Assembly: GCF_015711475.1 (NCBI RefSeq)
Contig: NZ_CP065027.1
Coordinates: forward strand, 2,046,001-2,110,000
DNA length: 64,000 nucleotides
Reading direction: 5' to 3'
Source: Actinomyces trachealis
Lineage (GTDB): Bacteria; Actinomycetota; Actinomycetes; Actinomycetales; Actinomycetaceae
Shown: piece after piece, positions 43,458-53,570 of the stretch
Layout: each line of letters opens with the position of its first letter
How positions within the stretch are numbered: the stretch's first letter is position 1
The notes under the pieces: generated by a model
The model's database searches: none
What the model was told of the DNA's origin: nothing
Seen by the model: the letters and a program-made list of their open reading frames with translations, nothing else
Program-made: the position numbers and the translations under genes

Positions 43458-45020
43458 CTAGCGCGCCAGGAAGAACTGCGCCGAGGGGTCGCCCGTCTCC
43501 TCCCGGTAGACGTAGCCGAGGCGGTCCATATGCTCGGTGAGTTCCCCTTCCACCTCCCCGTCACGGACCTCGAAAGCCGCCAGGATGCGACCGTAGTCGG
43601 CCCCGTCGGTGCGGTAGTGGAAAAGGGTGATGTTCCAGCGAGTCCCCAGCACCTCCAGGAAGCGGGTCAGCGCCCCCGGGGCCTCAGGGAACTCCAGGCT
43701 GAACAGCCGCTCCACCAGGCCCTCTGGGGCCCGCCCCCCGATCATGGAGCGCACGTGCACCTTGGCGAGCTCGTCATCCGTCAGGTCCACGACGCCGTAG
43801 CCTGCCGCCTCCAGGTCTGCCACGATCTCCCGGCGCTCCTCCCGGCCCCGGGTGAGCCGCACGCCCACGAAGATCCGGGCAGGCGCCCCCGGCGCGGCGG
43901 AGGCTGAGACCCGGTAGTTGAACTCCGTGACGGCCCGCCCGCCCAGCACACGCGCGAAGCGCAGAAACTCGCCCTGCACCTCAGGGATCGTGACCCCCAG
44001 GATCGCCTCCCGCTGCTCACCTATCTCGGAGCGCTCCGAGATGTAGCGCAGCTGGTGGAAGTTCAGGTTGGCGCCGGACAGCACGCAGGCCAGGCGCTCC
44101 CCCCGCAGACCGTGGGCCGCCACGTGCTTCTTCAAGCCCGCGAGCGCGAGCGCGCCGCTGGGCTCGGGCACCGCCCGCAGGTCCTCAAAGAGGTCGCGCA
44201 CCGCCGCGCTGGTCTCATCCGAAGACACGGTGATGACGTCGTCCAGTAGCTCGGCGCACAGGCGGAAGGTCTCGTCACCGATACGGCGCACCGCCACGCC
44301 CTCCGCGAAGAGCCCGACCCGTTCCAGGGTGACGGGCCGCCCGGCCTGGAGCGCGGCCGCCAGGCAGGCGGACTCCTCGTGCTCGACACCCACGACCTGC
44401 ACTTGCGGCATGAGCTGCTTGATCAGCACGGCGATCCCCGCTACCAGGCCGCCGCCACCCACAGGCACGAAGACCCGGTCGAGCTCGGCGTCCTGCTGGA
44501 TCATCTCCAGGCCTATGGTGCCCTGCCCGGCGATCACGCGCGGGTCGTCGAAGGGGGCGATGTAGGTCAGGGCGCACTCCTCGGCCAGGCGCAGGGCCTC
44601 CGCCTTGGCGGCGTCAAAGTTCTCCCCGTGCAGCAGCACCTCCCCACCGAGGGAGCGCACGGCATTCACCTTGATCTGGGGGGTGACGGTGGGCATGACG
44701 ATCAGCGAGTGCACGCCCAAGATGGCGGCGGAGCGGGCCACGCCCTGCGCGTGGTTCCCGGCGGAGGCGGTGACGACCCCACGGGCGCGGACCTCCTCGG
44801 GCAGGGCGCGCATGGCGTTGTAGGCGCCACGGATCTTGAAGGAGTGGACTGGCTGCAGGTCCTCCCGCTTGACCTCGACCGTGTTCCCCAGCCGGACGGA
44901 GAGGGACTCCATGACCTCCAGGGGGGTGTGCTCGGCGGCCTCGTAGACGGGGGCGCGCAGGATCGCGCGAAGGTACTGGGAGGAGTCCCACGGGGTATCG
45001 GTGCCGTCAGGTTTGTTCAC
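43458..45020 (-). CDS. ilvA: threonine ammonia-lyase, biosynthetic
   Basis: A 520-residue PLP enzyme converting threonine to 2-oxobutanoate, the first step to isoleucine. The Schiff-base Lys is in QPVHSFKIRGAYNAMRALP; the Gly-rich PLP-phosphate loop is FVPVGGGGLVAGIAVLIK; TASAGNHAQGVARSAAILGV and VLSGANLNFHQLRYISERSE are conserved. The C-terminal 170 residues form two ACT-like regulatory subdomains (FLRFARVLGGRAVTEFNYRV; FSLEFPEAPGALTRFLEVLG), so feedback control by isoleucine is expected. ilvD, on the same strand, lies about 320 bases upstream in gene sense. Confidence 0.95.
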   Translation of the reverse strand: MNKPDGTDTPWDSSQYLRAILRAPVYEAAEHTPLEVMESLSVRLGNTVEVKREDLQPVHSFKIRGAYNAMRALPEEVRARGVVTASAGNHAQGVARSAAILGVHSLIVMPTVTPQIKVNAVRSLGGEVLLHGENFDAAKAEALRLAEECALTYIAPFDDPRVIAGQGTIGLEMIQQDAELDRVFVPVGGGGLVAGIAVLIKQLMPQVQVVGVEHEESACLAAALQAGRPVTLERVGLFAEGVAVRRIGDETFRLCAELLDDVITVSSDETSAAVRDLFEDLRAVPEPSGALALAGLKKHVAAHGLRGERLACVLSGANLNFHQLRYISERSEIGEQREAILGVTIPEVQGEFLRFARVLGGRAVTEFNYRVSASAAPGAPARIFVGVRLTRGREERREIVADLEAAGYGVVDLTDDELAKVHVRSMIGGRAPEGLVERLFSLEFPEAPGALTRFLEVLGTRWNITLFHYRTDGADYGRILAAFEVRDGEVEGELTEHMDRLGYVYREETGDPSAQFFLAR

Positions 45021-45340
45021 GCCGTCAGCCTAGAGGAGTCGGCTCGCGGCCCCGTCGGCGCCGCCGCATACGATGGTGGGGCCTTCTCCGGCACCTCCTC
45101 CCGGACCACCTAAGCGTCCTTGCCGGGGAAGGAGGGGGCCAGGGAGGAGGCGAAGGCCGTGACCAAACCGAGGGGCAGGCACGTCAAACCCGCGAGGGCA
45201 AGGTAACGGCCCCGCAGATGAGCGAAACCGTTAACTCAGTCGCCCACCTGGTCCGGGCCGTCGGTGTCCTTGTGGATGCCCCCAGTCGATGGTTCGTATA
45301 AGCCCTCGGCGAGTGCGCGCAACCTCGCCCTACCCGCACC
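45021..45340. other. ilvD-ilvA gap with a membrane-protein tail remnant
   Basis: Between ilvD and ilvA, the minus-strand segment 45110-45235 reads FAHLRGRYLALAGLTCLPLG, LVTAFASSLAPSFPGKDA and a TAG. It looks like the last helix and tail of a lost transporter or permease; no start exists. The rest (45236-45340) shows nothing recognisable. Confidence 0.4.
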
Positions 45341-47224
45341 TCACATGCCGAGCTTGCGGAGGTCTCGCACGGCGCCGAGGTCGGCGGACGTGGCGAGCAT
45401 GGCGTAGGCGCGAAGCGCCGCGCTCACATGGCGCGGGCGCTCCTCGTGTGGCGTCCAGGCGGCCTCACCCCGGGCCTCCTCGGCGGCGCGGCGCGAGGCG
45501 ATCTCGTCGTCGGACAGGCGCACGGAAATGGAGCGGGCCGGGATGTCGATGTCAATCCGGTCCCCGTCGCGCACCAGGCCGATCAGCCCGCCCGCCGCCG
45601 CCTCCGGGGAGACGTGCCCGATAGACAGGCCGGAGGTGCCCCCGGAGAAGCGCCCGTCCGTGATCAGGGCGCACTCCTTACCCAGGTGCATCGACTTGAT
45701 GTAGGTGGTGGGGTACAGCATCTCCTGCATGCCTGGGCCGCCGCGCGGCCCCTCATGGCTGATGACGACGACGTCGCCCGCCTGTACCCGCCCCCCGAGG
45801 ATCCCCGCGACCGCGTCCTCCTGGGACTCGAAGACCACGGCGCTCCCGGAGAACACCAGGACGGCGGGGTCCACCCCGGCGGTCTTGACGATGCACCCCT
45901 TCTCGGCAATGTTGCCGAAGAGCACGGCCAGGCCGCCGTCGGCGGAGAAGGCGTGCTCCCGGTCGCGGACCACCCCGGCTGCCCGGTCCGTGTCCAGAGA
46001 CTCCCAGCGGGAGGCCTGGGAGAACATCTCGGTGGTGCGCACCCCGGCGGGGGCGGCCAGGTAGCCGATGCGGACCTCCTGGCTGACGGCGGAGCCGGGC
46101 ACGCCGTCGGGGCCGGGACGGGCGACATCGTAGGCGGCCAGCGTCTCCGCCAGGGTGCCCCGCATGACGTTGCGTACCTGGGTGTCCAGCAGCCCGCAAC
46201 GGTCCAGCTCACCCAGGATCCCCATGATGCCGCCCGCACGGTGCACGTCCTCAATGTGCACCAGGCTGGTGGAGGGGGCCACCTTGCACAGGTGCGGGAC
46301 CACGCGGGAGAGACGGTCGATGTCCGCCATGTGGAAGTCCACGTCGGCCTCCTGGGCAGCGGCCAGCAGGTGCAGCACGGTGTTGGTGGAGCCGCCCATG
46401 GCGATATCCAGGCACATGGCGTTCTCGAAGGCCGCCTTGGTGGCAATGGCACGGGGCAGGACGGTCTCGTCGCCCTGCTCGTAGTAGGCCTTGGTGAGAG
46501 CGACGACCTGGCGGCCTGCAGCCCGGAACAGATCACCCCGGTCGGCGTGGGTGGCCAGCAGGGTGCCGTTCATCGGCAGGGCCAGGCCCAGGGCCTCGGT
46601 CAGGCAGTTCATGGAGTTGGCGGTGAACATGCCGGAGCAGGAGCCGCAGGTGGGGCAGGCCAGGCGCTCGATAGTGTTGATGGTCTCCTCACTCACGGTG
46701 GGGTCGGCGGCGTCCATCATGGCGTCGATCAGGTCCAGCTTGCGGCTGGTGCCGTCGGCGGCGGTGGTGCGGCCGGATTCCATGGGGCCGCCGGAGACGA
46801 AGACCGTGGGGATGTTCAGGCGCAGAGCGGCCATGAGCATGCCGGGGGTGATCTTGTCGCAGTTGGAGATACACACCAGGGCGTCGGCGCAGTGGGCGGC
46901 AGCCACGTACTCCACGGAGTCGGCGATCAGGTCGCGGCTGGGCAGGGAGTAGAGCATACCGTTGTGCCCCATGGCGATGCCGTCGTCGACGGCGATGGTG
47001 TTGAACTCCTTGGCGATACCGCCAGCAGCCTCGACCTGCTCGGCCACCAGGCGGCCTACGTCGCGCAGGCCCACGTGGCCGGGGACGAACTGGGTGAAGG
47101 AGTTGGCGATGGCAATGATGGGCTTGCCGAAGTCCTCGTCCTTGACGCCTGTGGCGCGCCACAGGGCGCGGGCCCCCGCCATGTTGCGGCCGGAGGTTGA
47201 GGTGGCGCTGCGGTACTGCGGCAT
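45341..47224 (-). CDS. ilvD: dihydroxy-acid dehydratase
   Basis: A 627-residue Fe-S dehydratase of valine and isoleucine synthesis. Cluster Cys are in [20 protein letters not shown] and [40 protein letters not shown] and [20 protein letters not shown] are the IlvD/Edd signatures. The start [20 protein letters not shown] at 47224 matches other family members; the frame upstream is not conserved. It works two steps after IlvA. The Asp/Gly-rich length suits the [2Fe-2S] or [4Fe-4S] long form equally. Confidence 0.95.
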   Translation of the reverse strand: MPQYRSATSTSGRNMAGARALWRATGVKDEDFGKPIIAIANSFTQFVPGHVGLRDVGRLVAEQVEAAGGIAKEFNTIAVDDGIAMGHNGMLYSLPSRDLIADSVEYVAAAHCADALVCISNCDKITPGMLMAALRLNIPTVFVSGGPMESGRTTAADGTSRKLDLIDAMMDAADPTVSEETINTIERLACPTCGSCSGMFTANSMNCLTEALGLALPMNGTLLATHADRGDLFRAAGRQVVALTKAYYEQGDETVLPRAIATKAAFENAMCLDIAMGGSTNTVLHLLAAAQEADVDFHMADIDRLSRVVPHLCKVAPSTSLVHIEDVHRAGGIMGILGELDRCGLLDTQVRNVMRGTLAETLAAYDVARPGPDGVPGSAVSQEVRIGYLAAPAGVRTTEMFSQASRWESLDTDRAAGVVRDREHAFSADGGLAVLFGNIAEKGCIVKTAGVDPAVLVFSGSAVVFESQEDAVAGILGGRVQAGDVVVISHEGPRGGPGMQEMLYPTTYIKSMHLGKECALITDGRFSGGTSGLSIGHVSPEAAAGGLIGLVRDGDRIDIDIPARSISVRLSDDEIASRRAAEEARGEAAWTPHEERPRHVSAALRAYAMLATSADLGAVRDLRKLGM

Positions 47225-47508
47225 GGGGGCTCCTGGAGTATGGGCGGCACGGTGTCGAAAGCTGTGGCCAGGGTAGTGCGGTGGTCGTGCCGCAGAGTCG
47301 TGGGTGTCATCACGCGGGCCCCGGGCTGCCTGGTCCCCCGCCGACGGGAGGCCAGTCAAGCACCGGTCAAACAATAATGCCTTCGGCGTGACGACGGCGT
47401 TCCGAGGGCATCGACCACCCTTCGCGGCCCTCAGCCAAACACCAGTCGAGCAGCTGTGCAGGCTCGTTCGCGTGCGGAGCTAAACAGGCAGCCTCCTGCA
47501 GGCCCGGC
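47225..47508. other. no gene seen
   Basis: The leader of ilvD and about 280 bases of noncoding sequence. I looked for an ilv leader-peptide attenuator (runs of Ile/Val/Leu codons followed by a hairpin) and did not find a convincing one. Confidence 0.4.
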
Positions 47509-47549
47509 GGTGCCCCCGGCCGCCGTGGTGCACGGCGGCCGGGGGCACC
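47509..47549 (-). terminator. strong hairpin terminator after the FKBP gene
   Basis: Perfect 19-base arms GGTGCCCCCGGCCGCCGTG and CACGGCGGCCGGGGGCACC with a 3-base loop, about 30 bases beyond the FKBP stop on the minus strand. It is one of the strongest hairpins in the window. Confidence 0.8.
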
Positions 47550-47581
47550 GGTGAACAGCCTCGCGGCTCAGCAGCCGCTGG

Positions 47582-47989
47582 TCACATGACCCCGAGGATC
47601 TCGGTGACGAAGACCAGGGTGTCACCGCCCTTAATGCCAGCCTGGGGCACGCCGCGGTCGCCGTAGCCCAGCTCGGAGGGGATGGACAGCAGCACGCGGG
47701 AGCCGACGCGCTGCCCCACCAGGCCGTCGTCCCAGCCGCAGATGACCATGCCGACACCGATCTGGAAGCTCAGCGGCTGGCCGCGGTCGTAGGAGTTGTC
47801 AAAGACCTCACCGTTCCAGGACTGGCCCAGGTAGTGGCAGACGATGGTGTCCCCGGCCTCTACCTGCTGGCCAGTACCGGCGTCGAGGACCTGGACCTGC
47901 AGGCCCTCGGGGGCCTCCTCGCCGGGAAAGCTCAGGACGGGCTTGGTGCCTTTGGCCCCTTCGACGGTGGGCATGCTCGTGTTGATCAT
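47582..47989 (-). CDS. FKBP-type peptidyl-prolyl isomerase
   Basis: A 135-residue single-domain cytosolic FKBP. GDTIVCHYLGQSWNGEVFDN, PLSFQIGVGMVICGWDDGLV (the GxVIxGWD signature), GSRVLLSIPSELGYGD and GDTLVFVTEILGV cover the whole fold. There is no signal peptide or lipobox, so it acts in the cytosol as a folding helper. It stands alone and ends at a strong terminator. Confidence 0.93.
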   Translation of the reverse strand: MINTSMPTVEGAKGTKPVLSFPGEEAPEGLQVQVLDAGTGQQVEAGDTIVCHYLGQSWNGEVFDNSYDRGQPLSFQIGVGMVICGWDDGLVGQRVGSRVLLSIPSELGYGDRGVPQAGIKGGDTLVFVTEILGVM

Positions 47990-48131
47990 GGCCCCAGGTT
48001 ACGGGAAGGCAAGCGCCTGCCACCACCATGGTGCCGTGCGGCTCCGCAGTAGTGACAGACGCAAGTTCAAGAGACCGGGGCCCGTCAAGCCCCAGCCAGT
48101 GGTCAGGGTCGGCCTGCCTCCCCCGCAGGCC

Positions 48132-49112
48132 TCAGCTGTCCCGCAGGATCGCCAGGATCCGCAGAAACTCCACGTACATCCACACCAGGGTGACCACCAG
48201 GCCGAAGGCGCCGGCCCAGGCGTAGCGGGTAGGCAGCCCCTGCTCCACGCCCCGCTGGACAGCATCGAAGTCCAGCACCAGGCTCAGGGCCGCCATGACC
48301 ACCGCGAGCAAGCCGATCACCAGGCCGATCGGGATCCCGGCGATCGTCATGCCCCGCAGCCCCCACGGGTCGGAGACCACGCCGGTGACCACCAGCCCGA
48401 AGTTCACCAGGGAGAACACCAGGTAGCCGCCCATGGCTATCAGCAGGACCTTGCTGGCCTTGGCGGACAGGCGGAACCCGGCCCGGGTGTAGGCCAGCAG
48501 CATCACGCCGAAGGTGGCGGCGCTGGCCAGCACCGCCTGCAGCACGATACCGGGGTAGAGGTTCTCCATGATCCCGGAGAAGCCTCCCAGCATGGCCCCC
48601 TCGAACACGGCGTAGACCATTATCAGCAGCGGGCTGGGCTCACGCTTGAAGGTGTTGACCAGGCCCAGGACCAGCGCGCCAACGGCCCCGACCGCCAGTG
48701 CCCCCAGCCCGATCGCCCCGAGCTTGGCGTCCGTGGAGGACACCAGTCCCCAGGTCACCGCCCCGGTAGCCAGGATCACCGCGAAGATCCCGGCGGTGCG
48801 CATGACGACGTCGTCGTAGGTCATGCGGCCGCGGTCCACGTTGGTGGCCGACGGCGCCGCGTACTGCTGCTCCAGGTGGATGAGCTGCTGCGGGTTCACG
48901 TCGCCGTAGGCGCTGGTGGGGCGCTGTGAGGCGGGGGCACCGTAACCGGCCCCGTAGCCGTAGGCCGTGCTCGGCGGGTACTGGTCCGCCGGAAGGCCCT
49001 GCCTGTGCTGCCCCACCTGGTAGCCCGGCATGGTCGGGTATCCAGCGGGCGTCGTCAGGGTGGCGGCGCGGCCGTTGAAGGCAGGGTTCTTGGTGAAGAA
49101 GGGGTTAGACAT
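48132..49112 (-). CDS. Bax inhibitor-1 / YccA family membrane protein
   Basis: A 326-residue membrane protein. The first 95 residues are a cytosolic Gly/Tyr/Pro-rich tail (GYGAGYGAPASQRPTSAYGD), then seven hydrophobic helices: AGIFAVILATGAVTWGL, LGALAVGAVGALVLGLV, LLIMVYAVFEGAMLGGFSGI, VLASAATFGVMLLAY, VLLIAMGGYLVFSLVNFGLV, GLVIGLLAVVMAALSLVLDF and GLVVTLVWMYVEFLRILAIL. The Asp of SLVLDFDAV is the pH-sensing pair region in relatives that leak calcium ions. The function in bacteria is uncertain. The ATG at 49112 follows GGAGA. Confidence 0.9.
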   Translation of the reverse strand: MSNPFFTKNPAFNGRAATLTTPAGYPTMPGYQVGQHRQGLPADQYPPSTAYGYGAGYGAPASQRPTSAYGDVNPQQLIHLEQQYAAPSATNVDRGRMTYDDVVMRTAGIFAVILATGAVTWGLVSSTDAKLGAIGLGALAVGAVGALVLGLVNTFKREPSPLLIMVYAVFEGAMLGGFSGIMENLYPGIVLQAVLASAATFGVMLLAYTRAGFRLSAKASKVLLIAMGGYLVFSLVNFGLVVTGVVSDPWGLRGMTIAGIPIGLVIGLLAVVMAALSLVLDFDAVQRGVEQGLPTRYAWAGAFGLVVTLVWMYVEFLRILAILRDS

Positions 49113-49413
49113 CTGCTCTCCGATCTCCGATTCCTTGTCAGGCCAGGGGCACCTGACGCAACAAGCCCATTGTGCCAGGCATTCCCTGGACACCGCCGGG
49201 CAGGTCTACACAGTGACCGCGTTGGCCACGGCCCGCCCCAGCACTTCAGTCTGACCACGACAGGCCCTCCTCCCAGAGGATGATCCGCCTCCGCCTGCAG
49301 GCACGCACCAGGGCACCAGCATTTTCCTCTGAGCGACCGATCTGCTGCAGGCTGCCGGTCCCTAGCCTGGACCCAGCAGGCAGGAAAGCCGCTGGAAACG
49401 AAAGGCCCCGCTC
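49113..49413. other. no gene seen
   Basis: A 300-base gap between divergent genes (BI-1 and the ABC exporter operon). It should hold the promoters of both. No coding frame has family support, and no clear repeat or hairpin stands out. Confidence 0.4.
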
Positions 49414-50343
49414 ATGATCGAAGCAGTCAACCTCAGCAAGCGCTACGGCAGCAAGCTCGCCGTCGACAACATCTCCTTCACGGTTGAGCCCGGCACCGTC
49501 ACCGGCTTCCTAGGCCCCAACGGCGCTGGCAAGTCCACGACGATGCGCATGATCATGGGCCTGGACAAGCCCACCTCCGGCACTGTAACGGTCAACGGCA
49601 AGCCCTACCAGGACCTGAAGGCCCCCCTGTGTGAGGTCGGTGCGCTGCTGGACGCCAAGGGCCTGCACGGCTCACGCACCGCCCGCGCCCACCTGCTACA
49701 GCTGGCGGTCTCCAACGGGATCCCCACCCGGCGGGTAGACGAGGTGCTGGAGCTGACCGGCCTGACCAGCGTGGCCAGGAAGCGCGTAAAGGGCTTCTCC
49801 CTGGGCATGGGCCAGCGCCTGGGCATGGCCGCCGCCCTGCTGGGCGACCCGCAGGTGCTGATCTTTGACGAGCCGGTCAACGGCCTGGACCCCGAGGGCG
49901 TCAAATGGGTCCGTGAGACCTGCCGCGCCCTGGCCGCGGAGGGCCGCACCGTGTTCATCTCCTCCCACCTGATGAGCGAGATGTCGCAGACCGCCGACCA
50001 CCTCATCGTCATCGGCCGGGGCCACATCCTCACCTCCGGCCCCGTAGACCAGGTGATCTCCTCCGCCACCTCGGACCGGGTGCGCGTCGCCTCCTCCCAG
50101 GTGTCTGAGCTGGCGCAGGCCCTGGCCTCCCACGGTATCCAGGCCGTGGCTACCGCCCCCGGGGTGCTGGAGACGACGACGGCGAGCGCCGCACAGGTCG
50201 GTGAGGCCGCAGCCGCCCACGGGGTGGTGCTGCACGAGCTGACCACCGTCAAGGCCTCCCTGGAGGATGCCTACCTGGAGCTAACCAGCGGGGAGGTCGA
50301 GTACTCCACCGGCCCCGCCGCCTCCCTGCCCCCGACCGCCTGA
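49414..50343 (+). CDS. ABC transporter ATP-binding protein
   Basis: A 309-residue ATPase of an ABC-2 type exporter. Walker A FLGPNGAGKSTTMRMIMG, Q-loop region APLCEVGALLDAKGLHGSRT, signature VKGFSLGMGQRLGMAAALLG, Walker B VLIFDEPVNGLDPEG and the H-loop VFISSHLMSEM are present. The C-terminal 90 residues form a small alpha/beta domain as in drug and antimicrobial-peptide exporters. The permease gene follows 32 bases later, then a two-component system, suggesting drug or peptide resistance under sensor control. Confidence 0.93.
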   Translation: MIEAVNLSKRYGSKLAVDNISFTVEPGTVTGFLGPNGAGKSTTMRMIMGLDKPTSGTVTVNGKPYQDLKAPLCEVGALLDAKGLHGSRTARAHLLQLAVSNGIPTRRVDEVLELTGLTSVARKRVKGFSLGMGQRLGMAAALLGDPQVLIFDEPVNGLDPEGVKWVRETCRALAAEGRTVFISSHLMSEMSQTADHLIVIGRGHILTSGPVDQVISSATSDRVRVASSQVSELAQALASHGIQAVATAPGVLETTTASAAQVGEAAAAHGVVLHELTTVKASLEDAYLELTSGEVEYSTGPAASLPPTA

Positions 50344-50375
50344 ACCACCAAGCTAGACCCGAAGGAAGAACGACC

Positions 50376-51218
50376 ATGAGCACCACCGCAGTCGCCCCAT
50401 CCACCCCCCAGTCCCGCCCCCGCCTGCGTATCCAGGGCAGGCAGAACTTCCTGACCCTGGTCCGCTCCGAGTGGATCAAGATCCGTTCCGTGGCATCCAC
50501 CTGGGTCACTGCCGCCCTGAGCGTGTCCAGCACCGTGCTGCTGGGTGCTGCCCTGGCGATCGCCTACGCCAGCACCCCCGAGACGGCTGGGCAGGCCAAG
50601 CACATGGTGGCTGCTGGCTCGGCCTTCGGACACCTGGTGGTGTCCGTGCTCGGCGCCCTGGCTATCACCGGTGAGTACAGCTCCGGGCAGATCCGCTCCT
50701 CCCTGGCCGCCGCCCCCCAGCGCACCCGCCTGATGACCGCCAAGGCGCTGGTCGTCTCCGCGCTGGCCTTCCTCCTGGGAGCGTCCTCCGTGCTGCTGTC
50801 CTGGGCCGTGTCCGCCCCTTTCATGGGGGAGCACGCCGGCTCCCTGACCGACTCCCACTACCTGGGCTACGTGTGGGGCGTCGGCCTGAGCTTCGTGGTC
50901 ATCACCCTGATGTCCCTGGCCCTGGGCTACCTCCTGCGCTCCACCGCAGGTACTATCACCGTGTGCACGGTGCTGCTCTTCGTGCTGCAGATCCCTCTGG
51001 TCCTGGCGTCCACGAAGTGGCGGTCCGTCCTCTGGGTCGTCAACCTGCTGCCCGCGAACGCCGTGCAGGCGCTGGCCGACCCTTACAGCCTGGCCCACAC
51101 CTGGGGCGCGGAAGGGTCCTTCTCTCTCTCCCAGCCGCTGATGGTGGCCGTCGCCGCCGCCTGGGCCCTGGTGCCACTGCTCGCCGCCTGGCTCACCTTC
51201 ACCAAGCGCGACGCCTGA
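50376..51218 (+). CDS. ABC-2 type permease
   Basis: A 280-residue membrane protein with six hydrophobic helices, beginning after LVRSEWIKIRSVASTWVTAA (R-S-E-W-x-K is typical of this permease class). The ALAITGEYSSGQIRSSLAAA segment is the conserved G-E-Y-x-x-G-x-I/T loop between helices 2 and 3. It follows GAAGGAAGAACGACC (ribosome site) and pairs with the ATPase encoded upstream. Confidence 0.88.
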   Translation: MSTTAVAPSTPQSRPRLRIQGRQNFLTLVRSEWIKIRSVASTWVTAALSVSSTVLLGAALAIAYASTPETAGQAKHMVAAGSAFGHLVVSVLGALAITGEYSSGQIRSSLAAAPQRTRLMTAKALVVSALAFLLGASSVLLSWAVSAPFMGEHAGSLTDSHYLGYVWGVGLSFVVITLMSLALGYLLRSTAGTITVCTVLLFVLQIPLVLASTKWRSVLWVVNLLPANAVQALADPYSLAHTWGAEGSFSLSQPLMVAVAAAWALVPLLAAWLTFTKRDA

Positions 51219-51354
51219 GACCAGGACGGGCCACCACCACCGGCACTACTGGCAGGCTCTGACCACACCCCACCACCAACCGCAGCGGGCGGGCGCCACC
51301 AGGGCGCCGCCCGCCGGTCGACCGTCCCTCAACCCATCCGGCCACAATGGCCTC

Positions 51355-52860
51355 ATGCCGCCCAGCCAGGACATACCGATGACCGTCTCCCCCGCCGCCA
51401 CGCGCCTGATGCGCTGGCAGGAGCGCCATGCCGCGCTCGCGGACGCGCTGCTCGCACTCGTCATCCTCACTCTGGGCCTGCCCATGGGGATGCTGACCGC
51501 TCATCGGGAGCTCACCGCTACCCACAGCGGGTGGCTCGCCGTGACCTACATGGTCTGGGCGGTGTGCAGTCTGGGGCTGGCGCTGCGCCGCCGACTGCCG
51601 GTGCTGACCTGGGCTGTGGTGACCTTCGCCCCACCGGCACACCTTGCCGCCAGCAGGACGGTCTTCCACCTGCAAGGCACCGATATTTCCCTCGCCAGCC
51701 AGGCCCTGACCGCCGTCGTCATGCTCGGAACCCCACTGAGCCTGGCGACGCTGGCCACCCGCTACCGCATGGGCTGGGCCTGGGCCGCCTGCGTGGCCTC
51801 GGTCCTGGCCTGCGTCGCGGTCAGCTCCAGCCTCCTGCCCCTGGCTCTCATCAACGTCATCGGGACACTGGTGGGCATCATCTTGCGTATCCAAAATGCC
51901 CAGCTCGTCCAGATCCGTGAGCGCTCGGCGCGCCTGTCCCTGGCCCGCGAGCAGACGATGATGCTGGCCACCGCCAACGAGCGCAGCCGCATCGCCCGGG
52001 AGATGCACGATATCGTCGCCCACTCCCTTGCCGTCATGATCACAATGGCCGACGGCGCAGCCGCCGCCGTAGACCGCAACCCCGAGATGGCCAAACAGGC
52101 CCTGACAGCACTCGGGGACACCGGCCGCTCAGCCCTGGCGGACACCCGGCGGCTCGTGGGCGTCCTGCGCGACGACCCCGGCGCCTCCTCCGCCCCGCAC
52201 GGTGGCGGCGATCCTGCTGAGCAGGCTGACGGCGCGACTGCCTCCGGCGGCTGCGTGCCCCAGACCACCCAGCCGCCCACCACCGGGACCCTGCCCGTGG
52301 TCCGCGACCTGCCGGTACCCGAGTTCGCCCCGCCCGGGACCGTGGCTCCCAGCGAGCCAAGCGGGCCGATCGCTGACCTGCGCCGTCGTGCGACCGACGC
52401 CACCGAGGACCGCACCACCGGCGAGATCCCGTTGGCCCCAGCGCCCGAGACCGGGGACTTGGAGATCTTGGTCGGGCGGTTCCAGGCCGCCGGGGTCCCG
52501 GTGTCCTACACCTGGAGCGGCGCCCCCCTGCCCGAGGACAAAGGGCTGCAGCTCACGCTCTTCCGCATCACGCAGGAGTCGATGACGAATATCCTGCGCT
52601 ACGCCCCCACCACCAAGGACGTCCAGGTCACCGTGCAGCGGCACACGGGCACGGTGGTCCTGACCGTCACCAACGAGGCCGTCCCCGGCGCCACGCCCAT
52701 GCACGGCTCAGGCAAGGGGCTCATTGGGATGCGCGAGCGTGCCTCCGTCTATGGTGGGACCGTGGAGGCTGGACCAACCCCCACCGGCTGGCAGGTTCGT
52801 GCCGTGCTGCGCTGGGACGAGGACGACGAAGGGACATCACCGTGGCAGCTGCCGCTCTGA
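51355..52860 (+). CDS. NarL-type sensor histidine kinase
   Basis: A 501-residue membrane kinase. Five or so hydrophobic helices (about 28-50, 58-78, 84-100, 112-135, 143-178) form the sensor part. The HisKA_3 domain carries NERSRIAREMHDIVAHSLAV with His about 218. A Pro/Ala/Thr-rich stretch of some 90 residues (about 273-365) separates it from the ATPase domain: FRITQESMTNILRYAPTT (N box), VVLTVTNEAVPG and GSGKGLIGMRERASVYGG. The spacer is longer than usual. The response regulator overlaps its 3' end by 19 bases, and the ABC exporter lies upstream. Confidence 0.92.
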   Translation: MPPSQDIPMTVSPAATRLMRWQERHAALADALLALVILTLGLPMGMLTAHRELTATHSGWLAVTYMVWAVCSLGLALRRRLPVLTWAVVTFAPPAHLAASRTVFHLQGTDISLASQALTAVVMLGTPLSLATLATRYRMGWAWAACVASVLACVAVSSSLLPLALINVIGTLVGIILRIQNAQLVQIRERSARLSLAREQTMMLATANERSRIAREMHDIVAHSLAVMITMADGAAAAVDRNPEMAKQALTALGDTGRSALADTRRLVGVLRDDPGASSAPHGGGDPAEQADGATASGGCVPQTTQPPTTGTLPVVRDLPVPEFAPPGTVAPSEPSGPIADLRRRATDATEDRTTGEIPLAPAPETGDLEILVGRFQAAGVPVSYTWSGAPLPEDKGLQLTLFRITQESMTNILRYAPTTKDVQVTVQRHTGTVVLTVTNEAVPGATPMHGSGKGLIGMRERASVYGGTVEAGPTPTGWQVRAVLRWDEDDEGTSPWQLPL

Positions 52861-53570
52861 GCGAGAACGAGCCGACCCAGGCGCGGGAGGGCACCAATGC
52901 CCCGTCCCGACCGGTCAGCGTGGTTCTGGCCGATGACCAGGCGCTGATGCGGATGGGCTTCCGTATGGTGCTCGATGCCGAGGAAGGCATCGAGGTGGTC
53001 GGTGAGGCCTCCGATGGCAGCTCGGCGGTGTCCCAGGCCCGGGCCCTGCGGCCTGACGTGATCCTCATGGACGTGCGTATGCCGGGGATGAATGGCATCG
53101 AGGCGACTCAGGCCATCACCCAGCAGTGCCCCGGTACCAAGATCCTCATCCTGACTACCTTCGACCTGGACGAGTACGCCTTTGCCGGGCTGCGCGCCGG
53201 GGCAAGCGGCTTCCTGCTCAAGGACACCCGGCCCGCAGACTTAGCTGACGCGATCCGTACGGTGGCTAGTGGAGAGGCGGTGGTCTCACCACGCATTACC
53301 CGCCGCATGCTGGAGATGTTCGCCTCACGTCTACCTGACTCGAATGCTGCGGCACGCACTGAGGGCCCACGTTTGGCGTCCCTGACACCCCGCGAGCGCG
53401 AGATCCTGATCCTCATGGCGCAGGGCTTATCCAATGCAGAGATTGCCGCGAAGCTGGTGGTTTCCGCCACCACGGTGAAGACGCATGTGGGCAATGTGCT
53501 AGCCAAGTTCAATGTGCGTGATCGCGTACAGGCCGTCGTCGTCGCTTATGAGAGTGGTCTGATGGCCTGA
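52842..53570 (+). CDS. NarL/LuxR-type response regulator
   Basis: A 242-residue DNA-binding regulator with GTG start. Receiver domain: VSVVLADDQALMRMGFRMVL (acidic pocket), VILMDVRMPGMNGIEA with phospho-acceptor Asp about 77, and KILILTTFDLDEYAFAGLRA and GASGFLLKDTRPADL with the conserved Thr and Lys. The C-terminal LuxR HTH is LTPREREILILMAQGLSNAE and IAAKLVVSATTVKTHVGNVL. Co-transcribed with the kinase and likely activating the exporter genes 49414-51218. Confidence 0.94.
   Translation: MAAAALSENEPTQAREGTNAPSRPVSVVLADDQALMRMGFRMVLDAEEGIEVVGEASDGSSAVSQARALRPDVILMDVRMPGMNGIEATQAITQQCPGTKILILTTFDLDEYAFAGLRAGASGFLLKDTRPADLADAIRTVASGEAVVSPRITRRMLEMFASRLPDSNAAARTEGPRLASLTPREREILILMAQGLSNAEIAAKLVVSATTVKTHVGNVLAKFNVRDRVQAVVVAYESGLMA

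Noticed and set aside
45428..47200. Long plus-strand frame opposite ilvD
   Set aside because: Low-complexity Gly/Val/His composition; ilvD on the other strand is complete and conserved.
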